Shown: positions 10,733-20,762, counted from the stretch's first letter. The stretch: 64,000 nucleotides of DNA from Rhodopseudomonas_A palustris_F (GCF_000013745.1 NC_007925.1:4960001-5024000), one strand, 5' to 3'. A program made the numbers and translations. The notes: generated from the sequence alone by a model not told the origin.

Positions 10733-11638
10733 TTACGCCGTCGCCGGCTCGGGCTGGGGCTGCGCCAGCGCGGCGCAGAACTCCGACAGCGGCAGGTCGA
10801 TCCGGGTGATGTTCTGTTCTTCGAGAAACTTGGCTTCGTTCTTGGTCAAGGGATCGGGCAGCACCGCCCAATGCCGATCCGACGAGCGCTTCATGATCTG
10901 GCGAGCGAACAGCCGGTCGAGCTGTTCGGCGAAGCGGCAGCCGAGGAACAGGAAGTTGCGGCCGCTGCGGATCTTCTGCACCGGCTCCGGCAGCGGGGTC
11001 TGAATGTCGATTTCGGTCAGCACTTCGACAAAGTCGCTGTCCGACACCAAAAAATTCGCCGCCGGCGCCACCGAGCCGAGCGGCTGATACAGCAGCGTCG
11101 ACCATGCGGCGGCCTCGGCCGGCGCCGGTGCGAACAGCGGCATCTCAGCCGGCTCGGCGACGATGCTCGGGGTGTCTTCCGGCACCAGCGCGCCGTCGGC
11201 GCGGAAGTAATGCACCCAGCGGCCGAAATGCTCGGTCTGGCTGACGCCCTGCGCCATGCCCCAATCGGCGCGGCCCGCCAGCGCCTTCATCGCGAGGTCG
11301 TCGTACCAGGCGTTGACCCACAGCGGCAGCTTCGGCTGCGCCGCCAGAAAGCGATGCAGCGCGGTCGGCTGCATGTCGGAGCGGAACGCCTCGATCATCG
11401 CCTTGGTCAGCGTCGAACGATGCTTGAAGTTCTCGATGTATTGCGCGGCGCCGGTGACGTTGTTGCGGACCTTGTGCGGCACCTTGATCTTGGCGGTGAG
11501 CTTACCGACCAGCGCCAGCGGCGAGTCCGGCACCGCGCAGGCCTCGCCGGCGAGCGCCAGCACGCCGGGACCGAGATAGGGGATCACCTGGCCGGCACCG
11601 AACCGGGCTTTGATGTCTGCGAAGGTCGCTTCCGTCAT
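10733..11638 (-). CDS. SIR2-like domain protein of the nif cluster
   Basis: This 301-residue soluble protein has an N-terminal segment IPYLGPGVLALAG that resembles the nucleotide-binding start of SIR2-like folds. Middle and C-terminal parts include NFLFLGCRFAEQLDRLFARQIM, which also fits SIR2-type proteins. It is the last gene of the nifB operon, 30 bases after the upstream small gene. Homologues in nif clusters are known, but I know of no proven function. NAD binding is inference from the fold. Confidence 0.7.
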   Translation of the reverse strand: MTEATFADIKARFGAGQVIPYLGPGVLALAGEACAVPDSPLALVGKLTAKIKVPHKVRNNVTGAAQYIENFKHRSTLTKAMIEAFRSDMQPTALHRFLAAQPKLPLWVNAWYDDLAMKALAGRADWGMAQGVSQTEHFGRWVHYFRADGALVPEDTPSIVAEPAEMPLFAPAPAEAAAWSTLLYQPLGSVAPAANFLVSDSDFVEVLTEIDIQTPLPEPVQKIRSGRNFLFLGCRFAEQLDRLFARQIMKRSSDRHWAVLPDPLTKNEAKFLEEQNITRIDLPLSEFCAALAQPQPEPATA

Positions 11639-11668
11639 GGTTTCAACCTCGTTGTGCCGGCTGCGCGA

Positions 11669-11941
11669 TTACGCCGCCAGTCTGTGCGGCACCACCACCA
11701 GACCGGTGGCGCGCGCGGGATCGGATGTCAGCTTCCAGCAATGCTCCATGCCGTCGACCAGATAGAGGTCGAACAGCGGATATTCGCGAAACGCGGTCTC
11801 GTCGGCCATGTCGGACGCGTCGCAGCGGGTCAGCGACAGTTTCGGAAACTGCCGGCGCAGCTCCGCCACGATCTGCGGGTCGGCCTCGGGCGCGCCGAGC
11901 AGCGCGCCGATTTCACTGAGCTCCTCTGCCGACAGCGCCAT
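11669..11941 (-). CDS. Small conserved nif-cluster protein of unknown function
   Basis: This 90-residue protein begins MALSAEELSEIGALLGAPEA and ends MEHCWKLTSDPARATGLVVVPHRLAA. It starts 2 bases after the nifT stop, so it is co-translated with nifT. The position matches small proteins found beside nifT in several diazotrophs (possibly DUF6129), but I cannot confirm the family. No membrane segment or metal motif is evident; the one clear feature is a hydrophobic C-terminal strand. Confidence 0.75.
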   Translation of the reverse strand: MALSAEELSEIGALLGAPEADPQIVAELRRQFPKLSLTRCDASDMADETAFREYPLFDLYLVDGMEHCWKLTSDPARATGLVVVPHRLAA

Positions 11942-11943
11942 GG

Positions 11944-12147
11944 CTACATCTTCCGTGCTTCGACGGTGATCGGCAGCTTGGTGTCGGCGGCCAGCGCCGG
12001 CAATTCCAACTGCCAGCCATTGGCCAGCGTGATGTGGCCGCCCCACATTTCCGGCTTTTCCATCGACACGATCGGCTCTTCCAGATCCTTCTTCGGAACA
12101 TAGGCCGAGAGCTGTCCCTGCGATCCCTTGCGGATCATGATCTTCAT
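11944..12147 (-). CDS. nifT: NifT/FixU family protein
   Basis: This 67-residue protein begins MKIMIRKGSQGQLSAYVPKKDLEE and contains the conserved GGHITLANGWQLELP. NifT is a small protein of unknown role found in most nif clusters. It lies 36 bases after the second nifZ-like gene. Confidence 0.92.
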   Translation of the reverse strand: MKIMIRKGSQGQLSAYVPKKDLEEPIVSMEKPEMWGGHITLANGWQLELPALAADTKLPITVEARKM

Positions 12148-12183
12148 AATTTCGATTCCTTGATTGGCCGCCGAAGGCGGCGG

Positions 12184-12417
12184 CTAGAAGCTTGCGATTT
12201 CATCTTCCAGACAGCCGACCACGCGGCTCGGCCCGAATTCCACCAGATAGACCGGCGTGTCGGTTTCGACATGGCTGCCGATCTTGACGATCTCGCCGGC
12301 ATCGCCGGTCTGCACCAACAAGGCGCCCTCCGGCTGCTCCGGAAACGAGCCGTCGTTGAACAGGTCGATCGCGGCCTTGACCCTTTGACCCCATTGATAT
12401 TTCGGCTCAGCCATCAC
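12184..12417 (-). CDS. NifZ-like protein, short copy
   Basis: This 77-residue protein has the NifZ core (YQWGQRVKAAIDLFNDGSFP, then GALLVQTGDAGEIVKIG). It overlaps the end of the longer nifZ by 4 bases, so the two are translationally coupled. NifZ assists P-cluster formation on NifK. The tandem arrangement suggests an old duplication, with this copy lacking the C-terminal extension of its neighbour. Confidence 0.85.
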   Translation of the reverse strand: MMAEPKYQWGQRVKAAIDLFNDGSFPEQPEGALLVQTGDAGEIVKIGSHVETDTPVYLVEFGPSRVVGCLEDEIASF

Positions 12418-12719
12418 GCCACGTCCTTCTCGATCACCGACTCGGCCTGTTCCACCGGCTCGATCTCCCTGCCCTTCATGCCGACCTTGCGGCCCTGCGA
12501 TACGAAATCCACGCCGTAGATGTAGAACTGCTGCAGGAAGGTGCCGATCGAGACCACGTAGCCCTCGTCGCCCTTCTTCACCAGCACCTCGCCGATCTCC
12601 TTGCCGGGAAAGGTGCCGTCGTTGCGGATGTTGAGCCGCGAGCGCACCTTCTCGCCGTACTCAAACTCCGGCGGGCCGTCGAGCTCGACGATGTCGCTGT
12701 CGCGGCTGATCTTGCTCAT
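12414..12719 (-). CDS. nifZ: NifZ, P-cluster maturation protein
   Basis: This 101-residue protein contains PPEFEYGEKVRSRLNIRNDG and EVLVKKGDEGYVVSIGTFLQ, the conserved NifZ core. It helps mature the second P-cluster of the MoFe protein. It follows the TPR gene by 27 bases in the nifB operon. Confidence 0.92.
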   Translation of the reverse strand: MSKISRDSDIVELDGPPEFEYGEKVRSRLNIRNDGTFPGKEIGEVLVKKGDEGYVVSIGTFLQQFYIYGVDFVSQGRKVGMKGREIEPVEQAESVIEKDVA

Positions 12720-12746
12720 CGGCGTCTCTCCATCGTCATGCTGATA

Positions 12747-13286
12747 TCAATCGTCATCGGATTTTCCGATGCGTTGCCAGACGCCGAGCAACAGCCCGGC
12801 ATTGACCTTGTCGGTGGGGTCGAGTTCGAGCAGCTTCTGCACCGCGGCGTGGCCTTCGTCGACGTCGCCGAGCCGCATCTGCAGATAGGCGTAGGCCTTC
12901 AGCGTGAACAGATAGAACCGCGGCAGCACCGCGGCGTAGTTGCTGAAATCAGCGTCGCCTGGCTTCACGCAATGCCAGTCGGCGACGAGGCTGTTGTCGC
13001 GCGCGGCCTTGCCGAGGCAATGGCAGGCGACGTCCAGCGCCTCTTCGAGCCGGCCCTTGTAGAAGTAGAACCGATACAGCCCGATCAGCACCGCGGCGTG
13101 ATCCGGCGCCAACGCCTTGGCCTCGTACAAATGCTGTTCGGCGAGTTCGGCGCGGTGATACAGCGACGCCGCCTGATCGAGATGGCGCTCCGCCGCGGCC
13201 GGCAGGCCGGCGCCGAGCAACGCGTCCGCAAGCAACGACGGCTCCGCTCCGAACATCGGCGGTTCGTTGCCCGCGGCCGGCGCCAT
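12747..13286 (-). CDS. TPR-like protein of the nif cluster
   Basis: This 179-residue all-helical protein starts at ATG 13286 (MAPAAGNEPP). It has helix pairs typical of tetratricopeptide repeats (AERHLDQAASLYHRAELAEQ, YEAKALAPDHAAVLIGLYRF, and LLELDPTDKVNAGLLLGVWQ). A role in assembling nif proteins is plausible from the operon but unproven. Its start lies 1 base after the IscA-like gene stop. Confidence 0.78.
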   Translation of the reverse strand: MAPAAGNEPPMFGAEPSLLADALLGAGLPAAAERHLDQAASLYHRAELAEQHLYEAKALAPDHAAVLIGLYRFYFYKGRLEEALDVACHCLGKAARDNSLVADWHCVKPGDADFSNYAAVLPRFYLFTLKAYAYLQMRLGDVDEGHAAVQKLLELDPTDKVNAGLLLGVWQRIGKSDDD

Positions 13287-13287
13287 G

Positions 13288-13644
13288 TCAGATCTCCCGC
13301 AACTGGTGCAGGGTGACGGTCGGCTGCGGCGTGCTGTCGGTGGCGCAACCGCAGGCGCTGCGCTTCGGATCGTGGAACACGAAGCCGCTCGAGGTCGGGG
13401 TTTCGACGAAGTCGACCACCACGCCGTCGAGCAGCTTCTGACTCGCCACTGGCAGATAGAACGAGATGTCGCCGATGGTTTCGACCACCTCGCCCGGGCG
13501 CACCGCGGGCTCGACGTCGAATTCGGCCGACAGGCCGGCACAGCCGCCGGCGCTCACATTGAGGCGGAAGCCGCCGGCGCCGGGGCTGAAGCGCAACATG
13601 CGGCGGATGAACTTTTCGGCGGAAGGCGTCAGCGTGAAGCTCAT
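13288..13644 (-). CDS. IscA/HesB-like Fe-S carrier of the nif cluster
   Basis: This 118-residue protein begins MSFTLTPSAEKFIRRMLRFS and has VSAGGCAGLSAEFDV, then RSACGCAT, the cysteines of A-type carriers. The C-terminal extension after the CGC motif (TVTLHQLREI) is characteristic of the longer nif-linked members. It follows fdxN by 11 bases. It is a second A-type carrier in addition to the partial gene at the left edge. Confidence 0.87.
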   Translation of the reverse strand: MSFTLTPSAEKFIRRMLRFSPGAGGFRLNVSAGGCAGLSAEFDVEPAVRPGEVVETIGDISFYLPVASQKLLDGVVVDFVETPTSSGFVFHDPKRSACGCATDSTPQPTVTLHQLREI

Positions 13645-13655
13645 GCGCGCCTCCC

Positions 13656-13880
13656 TTACGCCGGCGCCTGATAGCGCGGCACCGAATTGTCGATCACGCA
13701 GGTGCCTTCGACCGGGCACACCGCGACGCACTGCGCCATGTCGAAATGCCCGAGGCATTCGGTGCATTTCTTCGGATTGATGTGGAAGGTGCCGCCCTTT
13801 TCGAAGATCGCCACATTGGGGCATTCCGGCTCGCAGGCCGAACACGAGGTGCACTGGGAGGAGATGATCTTGTAAGCCAT
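13656..13880 (-). CDS. fdxN: 2[4Fe-4S] ferredoxin, FdxN type
   Basis: This 74-residue ferredoxin has [12 protein letters not shown] and, after an insert, [18 protein letters not shown]. The longer second cluster spacing is typical of FdxN-type nif ferredoxins that lie next to nifB. It is probably an electron donor for NifB or nitrogenase. It starts 95 bases after the nifB stop. Confidence 0.92.
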   Translation of the reverse strand: MAYKIISSQCTSCSACEPECPNVAIFEKGGTFHINPKKCTECLGHFDMAQCVAVCPVEGTCVIDNSVPRYQAPA

Positions 13881-13975
13881 GCTATTTCCGTCCTTCGTCT
13901 TCCATCCTTCACGGCCGAGCGGAACATCCGCGCGGCGACTGGTCGAAATCGGCGAACCAAATGCTAAGGCCCGGT

Positions 13976-15532
13976 TCAGGCCTCGGTGAATGCCCCCTGA
14001 CGAATGTCGGCGTCACCCTTGGCGACGTGGCTGATTTCCTTCTTCTCGACGCGCTGCAGGTAGTCCTTGAAGTAGGCGATCACCGAGGTCTCGATGAACT
14101 CGAAGGCGTAGGTTTCCACCGCCTCGATGCCAGCCGCGGCGAGCGAATCCTTCGGGCAGATGCCGATCTTGGCGACCAGCACCGCGGTGCAGTCGTTCAA
14201 GGCGCGGATGATGGTGGCGGCACCGTCGGCGGAGGCGTAGCCGCCTTCGCAATACAGATCGACGCGGCGGTGGCCGACGAATTTGGCGCCGGCGGTGGAG
14301 ACCTCGTAGATCTGGAATTCGTGGGCGTGGCCGAAATGCTCGTTGACCCGGCCACCGCCCTTGGTGGCGATCGCCACCTGGATCTTGATGGCGCTGGTCT
14401 CGTCGGCGAGTTTCACCAGCTCGGCGGTCTTGGCCTTGGCGATCGCCTCGCGCTCCAGCTCGACCTTGGCCTGATAGGCCTTGCGGGCTTCGAGGTCGTA
14501 GGTGACCTCCATCGCCGCGACCTTCTCGTTGGAGAATTCGTCGCTGCGGTCCTCGCCAAGCAGGCCGACGGCGTCGGCGCGGCACTGCCGGCAATGCCGC
14601 ATCATGTTCATCTCGCCTTCGCAGGCGTCCTGCAGCGCTTTCAATTCCTGCGCCGACGGGCCACGCAGCCCGGACAGGCCGTACACCGTGCCATGCTCCG
14701 GCTCGGAGATCAGCGGCATGATGTTGTGCAGGAAGGCGCCGCGCGACTTCACCGCCTTGTTGACCTCGACCAGGTGCTTGTCGTTAACGCCGGGGATCAT
14801 CACCGAATTGACTTTGACCAGGATGCCCCGCGCGGTGAGCATTTCGAGCCCAAGCAATTGCCGCTCGCTGAGGATCTTCGACGCCTCGACGCCCTCGTAG
14901 CGGCGGTGGTTGTAGAAGATCCACGGATAGATCTTGGCGCCGATTTCCGGGTCGATCATGTTGATGGTGATGGTGACGTGGTCGACGTTCATCGCCTGGA
15001 TGCGATCGACGTGGTCGGGCAGCATCAGGCCGTTGGTGGACAGGCACAGCTTGATGTCCGGCGCAGTCGCCGACACCAGTTCGAAGGTCTTGAAGGTCTT
15101 TTGCGGATTGGCCAACGGATCGCCGGGGCCGGCGACGCCGAGCACGGTCATCTGCGGCACGCTGGAGGCGACCGCCAGCACCTTCTTCGCCGCCTGTTCG
15201 GGAGTCAGCTTCTCGCTGACCACGCCGGGGCGCGATTCGTTGGCGCAATCGTATTTGCGATTACAGTAGTTGCACTGGATGTTGCAGGCCGGCGCCACCG
15301 CGACATGCATGCGGGCGAAGTGATGATGCGCCTGTTCGCTGTAGCAGGGATGGTTCTTGACCTTCTCCCAGACCTCGGGGGCGAGATCGCCCTGCCCGGC
15401 TGCCGAGCCGCAGCTCGACTTGCCGCTGCCGCCCTTCGAACTGCAGCCTGCGCTGGCGACCTGCTGCCGAATTTCCTCGAGCGACTTCGCGCCGGGCGCC
15501 CCAAACTCCAGCAGTTGTACCAGCTTCTGCAT
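13976..15532 (-). CDS. nifB: NifB, FeMo-co core synthesis radical SAM enzyme
   Basis: This protein of 518 residues has the radical SAM motif CNIQCNYC and an N-terminal Gly/Ser/Cys-rich stretch. The C-terminal NifX-like domain begins near [20 protein letters not shown]. It builds NifB-co, the 8Fe-9S-C precursor of the cofactor. I prefer the start at 15532 because GAGGA lies 4 bases upstream; the ATG at 15592 would add 20 residues and is still downstream of the predicted RNA start. It is the first gene of an operon that runs to the SIR2-like gene. Confidence 0.93.
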   Translation of the reverse strand: MQKLVQLLEFGAPGAKSLEEIRQQVASAGCSSKGGSGKSSCGSAAGQGDLAPEVWEKVKNHPCYSEQAHHHFARMHVAVAPACNIQCNYCNRKYDCANESRPGVVSEKLTPEQAAKKVLAVASSVPQMTVLGVAGPGDPLANPQKTFKTFELVSATAPDIKLCLSTNGLMLPDHVDRIQAMNVDHVTITINMIDPEIGAKIYPWIFYNHRRYEGVEASKILSERQLLGLEMLTARGILVKVNSVMIPGVNDKHLVEVNKAVKSRGAFLHNIMPLISEPEHGTVYGLSGLRGPSAQELKALQDACEGEMNMMRHCRQCRADAVGLLGEDRSDEFSNEKVAAMEVTYDLEARKAYQAKVELEREAIAKAKTAELVKLADETSAIKIQVAIATKGGGRVNEHFGHAHEFQIYEVSTAGAKFVGHRRVDLYCEGGYASADGAATIIRALNDCTAVLVAKIGICPKDSLAAAGIEAVETYAFEFIETSVIAYFKDYLQRVEKKEISHVAKGDADIRQGAFTEA

Positions 15533-15631
15533 GTCGTCCTCGCTGTTTGCCGCGCGATGATGGTGCGGGCGCGCCGGTGTGTCTCGATGCATCAGGCCGG
15601 GCCGCAGCCTAGCCTTCCGCCACGACAGTTA

Positions 15632-15647
15632 CGCAACTAACGTGCCA
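15632..15647 (-). promoter_or_regulatory. Sigma-54 promoter of the nifB operon
   Basis: The minus strand reads TGGCACGTTAGTTGCG, an exact -24/-12 match. The predicted RNA start is near 15621. Confidence 0.9.
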
Positions 15648-15703
15648 GCCCGTGGGCAAGCAGTAGCGCTTTGAAAATATGATGATTTCGAAGGCGCGCC
15701 GGG

Positions 15704-15719
15704 TGTCACGATGCCGACA
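15704..15719. promoter_or_regulatory. NifA upstream activator site 1 (nifB)
   Basis: TGT-N10-ACA fits exactly (TGTCACGATGCCGACA), about 90 bases upstream of the predicted RNA start. Confidence 0.8.
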
Positions 15720-15745
15720 ACGGCGGGGGCCACGCGATCCGGCGC

Positions 15746-15761
15746 TGTTACAAAGGTGACA
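15746..15761. promoter_or_regulatory. NifA upstream activator site 2 (nifB)
   Basis: A second exact site (TGTTACAAAGGTGACA) lies 42 bases upstream of site 1, four helical turns away. Confidence 0.75.
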
Positions 15762-16001
15762 TTGTACGCGCGCGGCAATGTCGGATTTCCGGAACGTGCA
15801 AAGCGGCGAATAGCGCACGCGGTGGTGCTGAATCGCATCGCGGGACGCCGGGCAGGCGATGCAGAACTTCACGAGCCGCAACTGCGCATCGTCAAGGTGA
15901 TGCGCGTTGCTGAGCTCGGATCAACGATGCGGACCTCGGCGTCGCCGCGGTCGCCGGTGGTGTCGGTGTGGCTGGCGGCAATAGCGCGCCAGGGCAGAGA
16001 T

Positions 16002-16196
16002 TTAGGCCGGAACGCAGGTGTTCTCGACCGGGCAGACCGAGGCGCATTGCGGCTTGTCGAACTGGCCTTCGCACTCGGTGCATTTGGCGGCTTCGATGAT
16101 GTACATATCGCGCTTCAGGACGATCGCGGCGTTCGGACATTCGAACTCGCACGCACCACACACCGAACACTGCGAGGCGACAATTTTGTAGGCCAT
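16002..16196 (-). CDS. 2[4Fe-4S] ferredoxin between nifA and nifB
   Basis: This 64-residue ferredoxin begins [10 protein letters not shown] and has [12 protein letters not shown] and [18 protein letters not shown]. It is a close relative of the FdxN protein at 13656-13880 and shares its first residues, so the two probably arose by duplication. It may be the main reductant for nitrogenase. A weak sigma-54-like sequence lies near 16236-16247, but its -12 element is off consensus. Confidence 0.9.
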   Translation of the reverse strand: MAYKIVASQCSVCGACEFECPNAAIVLKRDMYIIEAAKCTECEGQFDKPQCASVCPVENTCVPA

Positions 16197-16395
16197 AGAG
16201 AACTCCTTAGCTGGCGGATGATGCCACGCCTTTCAAACCTTGTGCCAATCGGCAAATATTTGATCTAACGCAATTTTGCGCGATGTCCCAAGCCGCGGGG
16301 CAAGTGTTGCCGCTGACATCGCGTCGCAACTGAGACAAGCCGCGTCGCGATCATTCGGGCGGACTACGCGAGTGATTTGCAACGGCACTCCGTTG

Positions 16396-16500
16396 CGGCA
16401 GGAATGCATCGCCGCTGCGTCCCGGCAGGAACGCGTCGACGCTGCGTACCGGCAGCAATGCGTCGGCGCTGAATCCCGGCAGCAATGCGTCGTTCGTAAG
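16396..16500. repeat. 27-bp direct tandem repeat, about four units
   Basis: Units start at 16396, 16423, 16450 and 16477 with CGGCAGgAAtGCgTCG cores; the last is shorter and diverged. The period is a multiple of three, but no convincing gene covers it. It lies in the 485-base spacer between nifA and the ferredoxin gene. Confidence 0.75.
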
Positions 16501-16548
16501 ATCCGGCCGCAAATGATGTGACGCGATCTGGCACTTCGCCCCAACGCG

Positions 16549-16635
16549 TCATGGCCGCGCTCGTCGCGGCCATCCACGCCCGCAAGCGATGTCTTCCCTG
16601 TTTCCGTGGATGGCCGGGACGAGCCCGGCCATGAC
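16549..16635. repeat. Palindromic repeat downstream of nifA
   Basis: Two nested palindromes, ATGGCCGCG/CGCGGCCAT and TGGCCGGG/CCCGGCCA, together make one large inverted repeat. It lies about 50 bases past the nifA stop and could end the fixR-nifA transcript. The motif resembles dispersed repeats of this bacterial group. Confidence 0.65.
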
Positions 16636-16681
16636 GCGGAGAGGGCGCAACTCCCAGATAAGCCGCGCGCGTCGCAGCCGC

Positions 16682-18424
<1,743 letters not shown>

Positions 18425-18628
18425 CGTGCTGTCTCCATGCTCCGGACCTTCCCCGCCTATTAAGTAGGAGCTTTTAATGGATAGTGCCTTGGGTTCAAGC
18501 AGATGTCGTGCACAACTTGACCGCAATGCTGAGGAAGTTCACAGCGCTACATGCCCACTATTTACCCAACCGGAGCGTGCTGCAGCACAATGAAAACACG
18601 TAGTGCGCGACACGGGTTTTGGAACGCA

Positions 18629-18642
18629 TTGATTTAGCGCAA
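18629..18642. promoter_or_regulatory. FixK/FNR-type box upstream of nifA
   Basis: TTGATTTAGCGCAA fits the rhizobial FixK2 pattern TTG(A/C)-N6-(T/G)CAA. It lies about 205 bases upstream of nifA, in the fixR-nifA spacer, and suggests a separate low-oxygen input to nifA. Confidence 0.5.
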
Positions 18643-18698
18643 ATATTCACGAGCAAATAAGCGCCGGCGTTCTATTACCACTCACTAGGAGCAAAACG

Positions 18699-19655
18699 TC
18701 ACACGTGCTGCCCGCCATTGATGTGGATCTCCTCGCCGGTGACATAGCTCGCAGCATCCGAGCACAGGAAGAACATCACCTTGGCGACTTCGTCGGGAGT
18801 ACCAATCCGCCGCATCGGGATGGTCGGCGCCAGCCGCGCCTCGGTTTCCGGCGACAGGATATCGGTCTTGATCTCGCCCGGCGCGATCGCGTTCACCCGG
18901 ATACCATAAGGCGCGTAGTCGTGGGCCATCTCCCGGGTCAGACAGGCCAAAGCGGCTTTCGACGTCGCATAAGCGGTGCCGGCAAACGGGTGCACCCGGG
19001 AGCCGACGATCGAAGTGACGTTGACGATCGAGCCGGAACCGGCGCGTAGCTCGTCGAACAGCCCCTGCGCCAACAGGATCGGCGCCAGCAGATTGACGTG
19101 GAACACGCCCATCCAGGTCTCGACCGGGGTGTTCAGCGAGGTCAGCCGCTCGCCTTCCAGACCTTTCGGCGAAATCGCGGCGTTGTTGATCAGCGCGTGC
19201 AGCGGCGCGCCGCCGAGCCGCTCCTTCAGCGCGGCGATCGCCCGCGGCAAGGCGCGGTAATCGCCGAGCTCGATCTCGACGTGATCCTCGACGCCGGTCG
19301 CCCACGGACAGCGCTCGTCGTTGAAGGGCTGCCGCGAACAGGTAACGATCCGCCAGCCGGCCTCCGAAAACAATTTGCCGGTGGCGTGGCCGATGCCGCG
19401 CGAGGCGCCGGTCAGCACCAGGGTCTTCTGCTTGCCGCTGCGACTGTCGCGCTGATCGTTATGGAACGGGCAAGCCCCGATCCCTGCGGCCGGCGGCGCG
19501 CCGGGGTGGCGCAGCTCGGTCGCACCGGGGTGCTGAAGCTCCGCAGATCCCGGGTGGCCGAACTCCGCAGACCCGGGATGGTGCAACTGTGACGTCGAAG
19601 ACCCGCTGACGCTTCGCAATGAAAGTCTCCATCGCCATCGGGCTTGGATGGCCAC
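18699..19655 (-). CDS. fixR: FixR, short-chain dehydrogenase family protein
   Basis: This frame of 318 residues contains the SDR motifs TGASRGIG (nucleotide binding), NNAA, and the YATSK catalytic pair. In Bradyrhizobium the SDR gene fixR lies directly before nifA in one operon; the same order here supports the name. Residues about 25-55 are four 8-residue repeats of the type HPG(S/A)xE(F/L)x, unlike other SDR proteins. The frame begins with GTG at 19655 and has no good ribosome site, so the true start may lie after the repeat segment. Confidence 0.8.
   Translation of the reverse strand: MAIQARWRWRLSLRSVSGSSTSQLHHPGSAEFGHPGSAELQHPGATELRHPGAPPAAGIGACPFHNDQRDSRSGKQKTLVLTGASRGIGHATGKLFSEAGWRIVTCSRQPFNDERCPWATGVEDHVEIELGDYRALPRAIAALKERLGGAPLHALINNAAISPKGLEGERLTSLNTPVETWMGVFHVNLLAPILLAQGLFDELRAGSGSIVNVTSIVGSRVHPFAGTAYATSKAALACLTREMAHDYAPYGIRVNAIAPGEIKTDILSPETEARLAPTIPMRRIGTPDEVAKVMFFLCSDAASYVTGEEIHINGGQHV
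19501..19594. repeat. 24-bp tandem repeat in the fixR N-terminal region
   Basis: Units start at 19501, 19525, 19549 and 19573. Each encodes eight residues (HPGSAEFG, HPGSAELQ, HPGATELR and a partial copy). Confidence 0.8.
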
Positions 19656-19700
19656 ATCGGGCTTGCAGGAAATGGGCCAGGCCTGTTCAGACTGATTGTC

Positions 19701-19714
19701 GCAATCACAGCGCC
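19701..19714 (-). promoter_or_regulatory. Possible sigma-54 promoter of fixR-nifA
   Basis: The minus strand reads GGCGCTGTGATTGC, which keeps GG-N10-GC with TTGC at -12. The predicted RNA start is near 19690, 35 bases before the GTG of fixR. The -24 region is weaker than at nifH and nifB. A sigma-54 promoter for fixR-nifA is established in Bradyrhizobium. Confidence 0.5.
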
Positions 19715-19719
19715 TGCAA

Positions 19720-19735
19720 TGTCGTCTGTTCGACA
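19720..19735. promoter_or_regulatory. TGT-N10-ACA site next to the fixR promoter
   Basis: TGTCGTCTGTTCGACA is an exact NifA-type match, but it lies only 6 bases upstream of the -24 element. That is much closer than normal activator sites, so its role is uncertain. Confidence 0.35.
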
Positions 19736-19907
19736 GTCAGTGGCGCGTCCGAAACATTGCCGGCGTTGCTTTCTCGACAAATTCGCCGCGCCGTTCGGCC
19801 GGAAAGGTGCTGGGCGGCCCCCGGGGGCATCTTGACGGTCCTGTGACGGCTGGTCCGTGTCTTGCTTTGAGCGCTGCGGAAGTTGGAATGGGCCTTGGGT
19901 GACGCGA

Positions 19908-20762
19908 ATGCATCGACCAGCCGACCACAGAAAAAAGCGCTTCGCCATCGTCCTCGGGACCAATGAGGTCGCCTCCGCCGTGGCGGTGTACCTGCATCGC
20001 GCGGATTTCGGCGTGGTGCTGTCCAACGACCCGGACTTTCCGGTGATCCGTCGCAAGATGGCCTTCGCGGATGCGCTGTATCGCGACGACGTCAAGGTCG
20101 AGGAGGTCCGCGGTGAGCGGGCCGACGACGGTATGCAGGTATTCAAGGGTCTGCGCACATTCGACCGCGTATCGGTGACCCGGCTCGGCCTCGCTGACCT
20201 GCTGCCGGTCGGCGCCATGGACGTCCTGGTCGACGCCCGGCTGCAGCAGCACCGCACCACCCCCGACCTGCATCGGCTGGCAAAATTGACGATCGGAATC
20301 GGCGCCGGCTTTTCGGGCAGCACCAATTGCGACGTCGCGGTCGACGCCCCGCCCGAGCGCTGCGCCGGGGTGCTGCATGACGGCTGGACCGCGGGCGCCA
20401 CCTCGGCCGACGCCGCCGAGGCTGCGAACCAACGCTTCGGATATGCGCCGAGCGCCGGCCGCTGGCGCACCGCGGTGGAGATCGGTGCGCCGGTGCTGCG
20501 CGGCGCCGTGCTCGGCCTGCTGACAGGCAACCCGCATCGCGCGCCATGCGATGGCGTGGTGCGCGGCTTGATCCGCGACGACAGCGACGTGCCGGCCGGG
20601 GCCCGGCTGCTGGAGATCGATCCGCGCGGCCGCCACGCGCAATGGACCGGGATCGACGAGCGCGGACGGAGCATTGCCAAGGCGGTGCTGGACGCCGTGC
20701 AGCTGCGCAGCGAACGGCCCCGCGCCCTGATCGCCGCCGCCGCTTCGCATCCCGCGGTCTGA
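19908..20762 (+). CDS. YqeB-like molybdenum hydroxylase accessory protein
   Basis: This protein of 284 residues has an N-terminal VLGTNEVASAVAVYLHRADF, a degenerate Rossmann start, then FPVIRRKMAFADALY, KLTIGIGAGFSGSTNCDVAV, and a C-terminal barrel-like segment (APCDGVVRGLIRDDSDVPAG). This order matches YqeB/EF2563-type proteins linked to molybdenum hydroxylases. I chose the ATG at 19908; the frame opens 17 codons earlier at a GTG. It is divergent from fixR. A part in molybdenum handling near the nif cluster is inference. Confidence 0.65.
   Translation: MHRPADHRKKRFAIVLGTNEVASAVAVYLHRADFGVVLSNDPDFPVIRRKMAFADALYRDDVKVEEVRGERADDGMQVFKGLRTFDRVSVTRLGLADLLPVGAMDVLVDARLQQHRTTPDLHRLAKLTIGIGAGFSGSTNCDVAVDAPPERCAGVLHDGWTAGATSADAAEAANQRFGYAPSAGRWRTAVEIGAPVLRGAVLGLLTGNPHRAPCDGVVRGLIRDDSDVPAGARLLEIDPRGRHAQWTGIDERGRSIAKAVLDAVQLRSERPRALIAAAASHPAV

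Noticed and set aside
16233..16247. Sigma-54-like sequence before the ferredoxin at 16002-16196
   Set aside because: TGGCAC is present, but the -12 element reads TTGA, losing the invariant GC. Kept only as a remark in the ferredoxin entry.
16305..16318. TGT-ACA pair upstream of the ferredoxin gene
   Set aside because: The spacing is N8, not N10, so it is not a NifA site.
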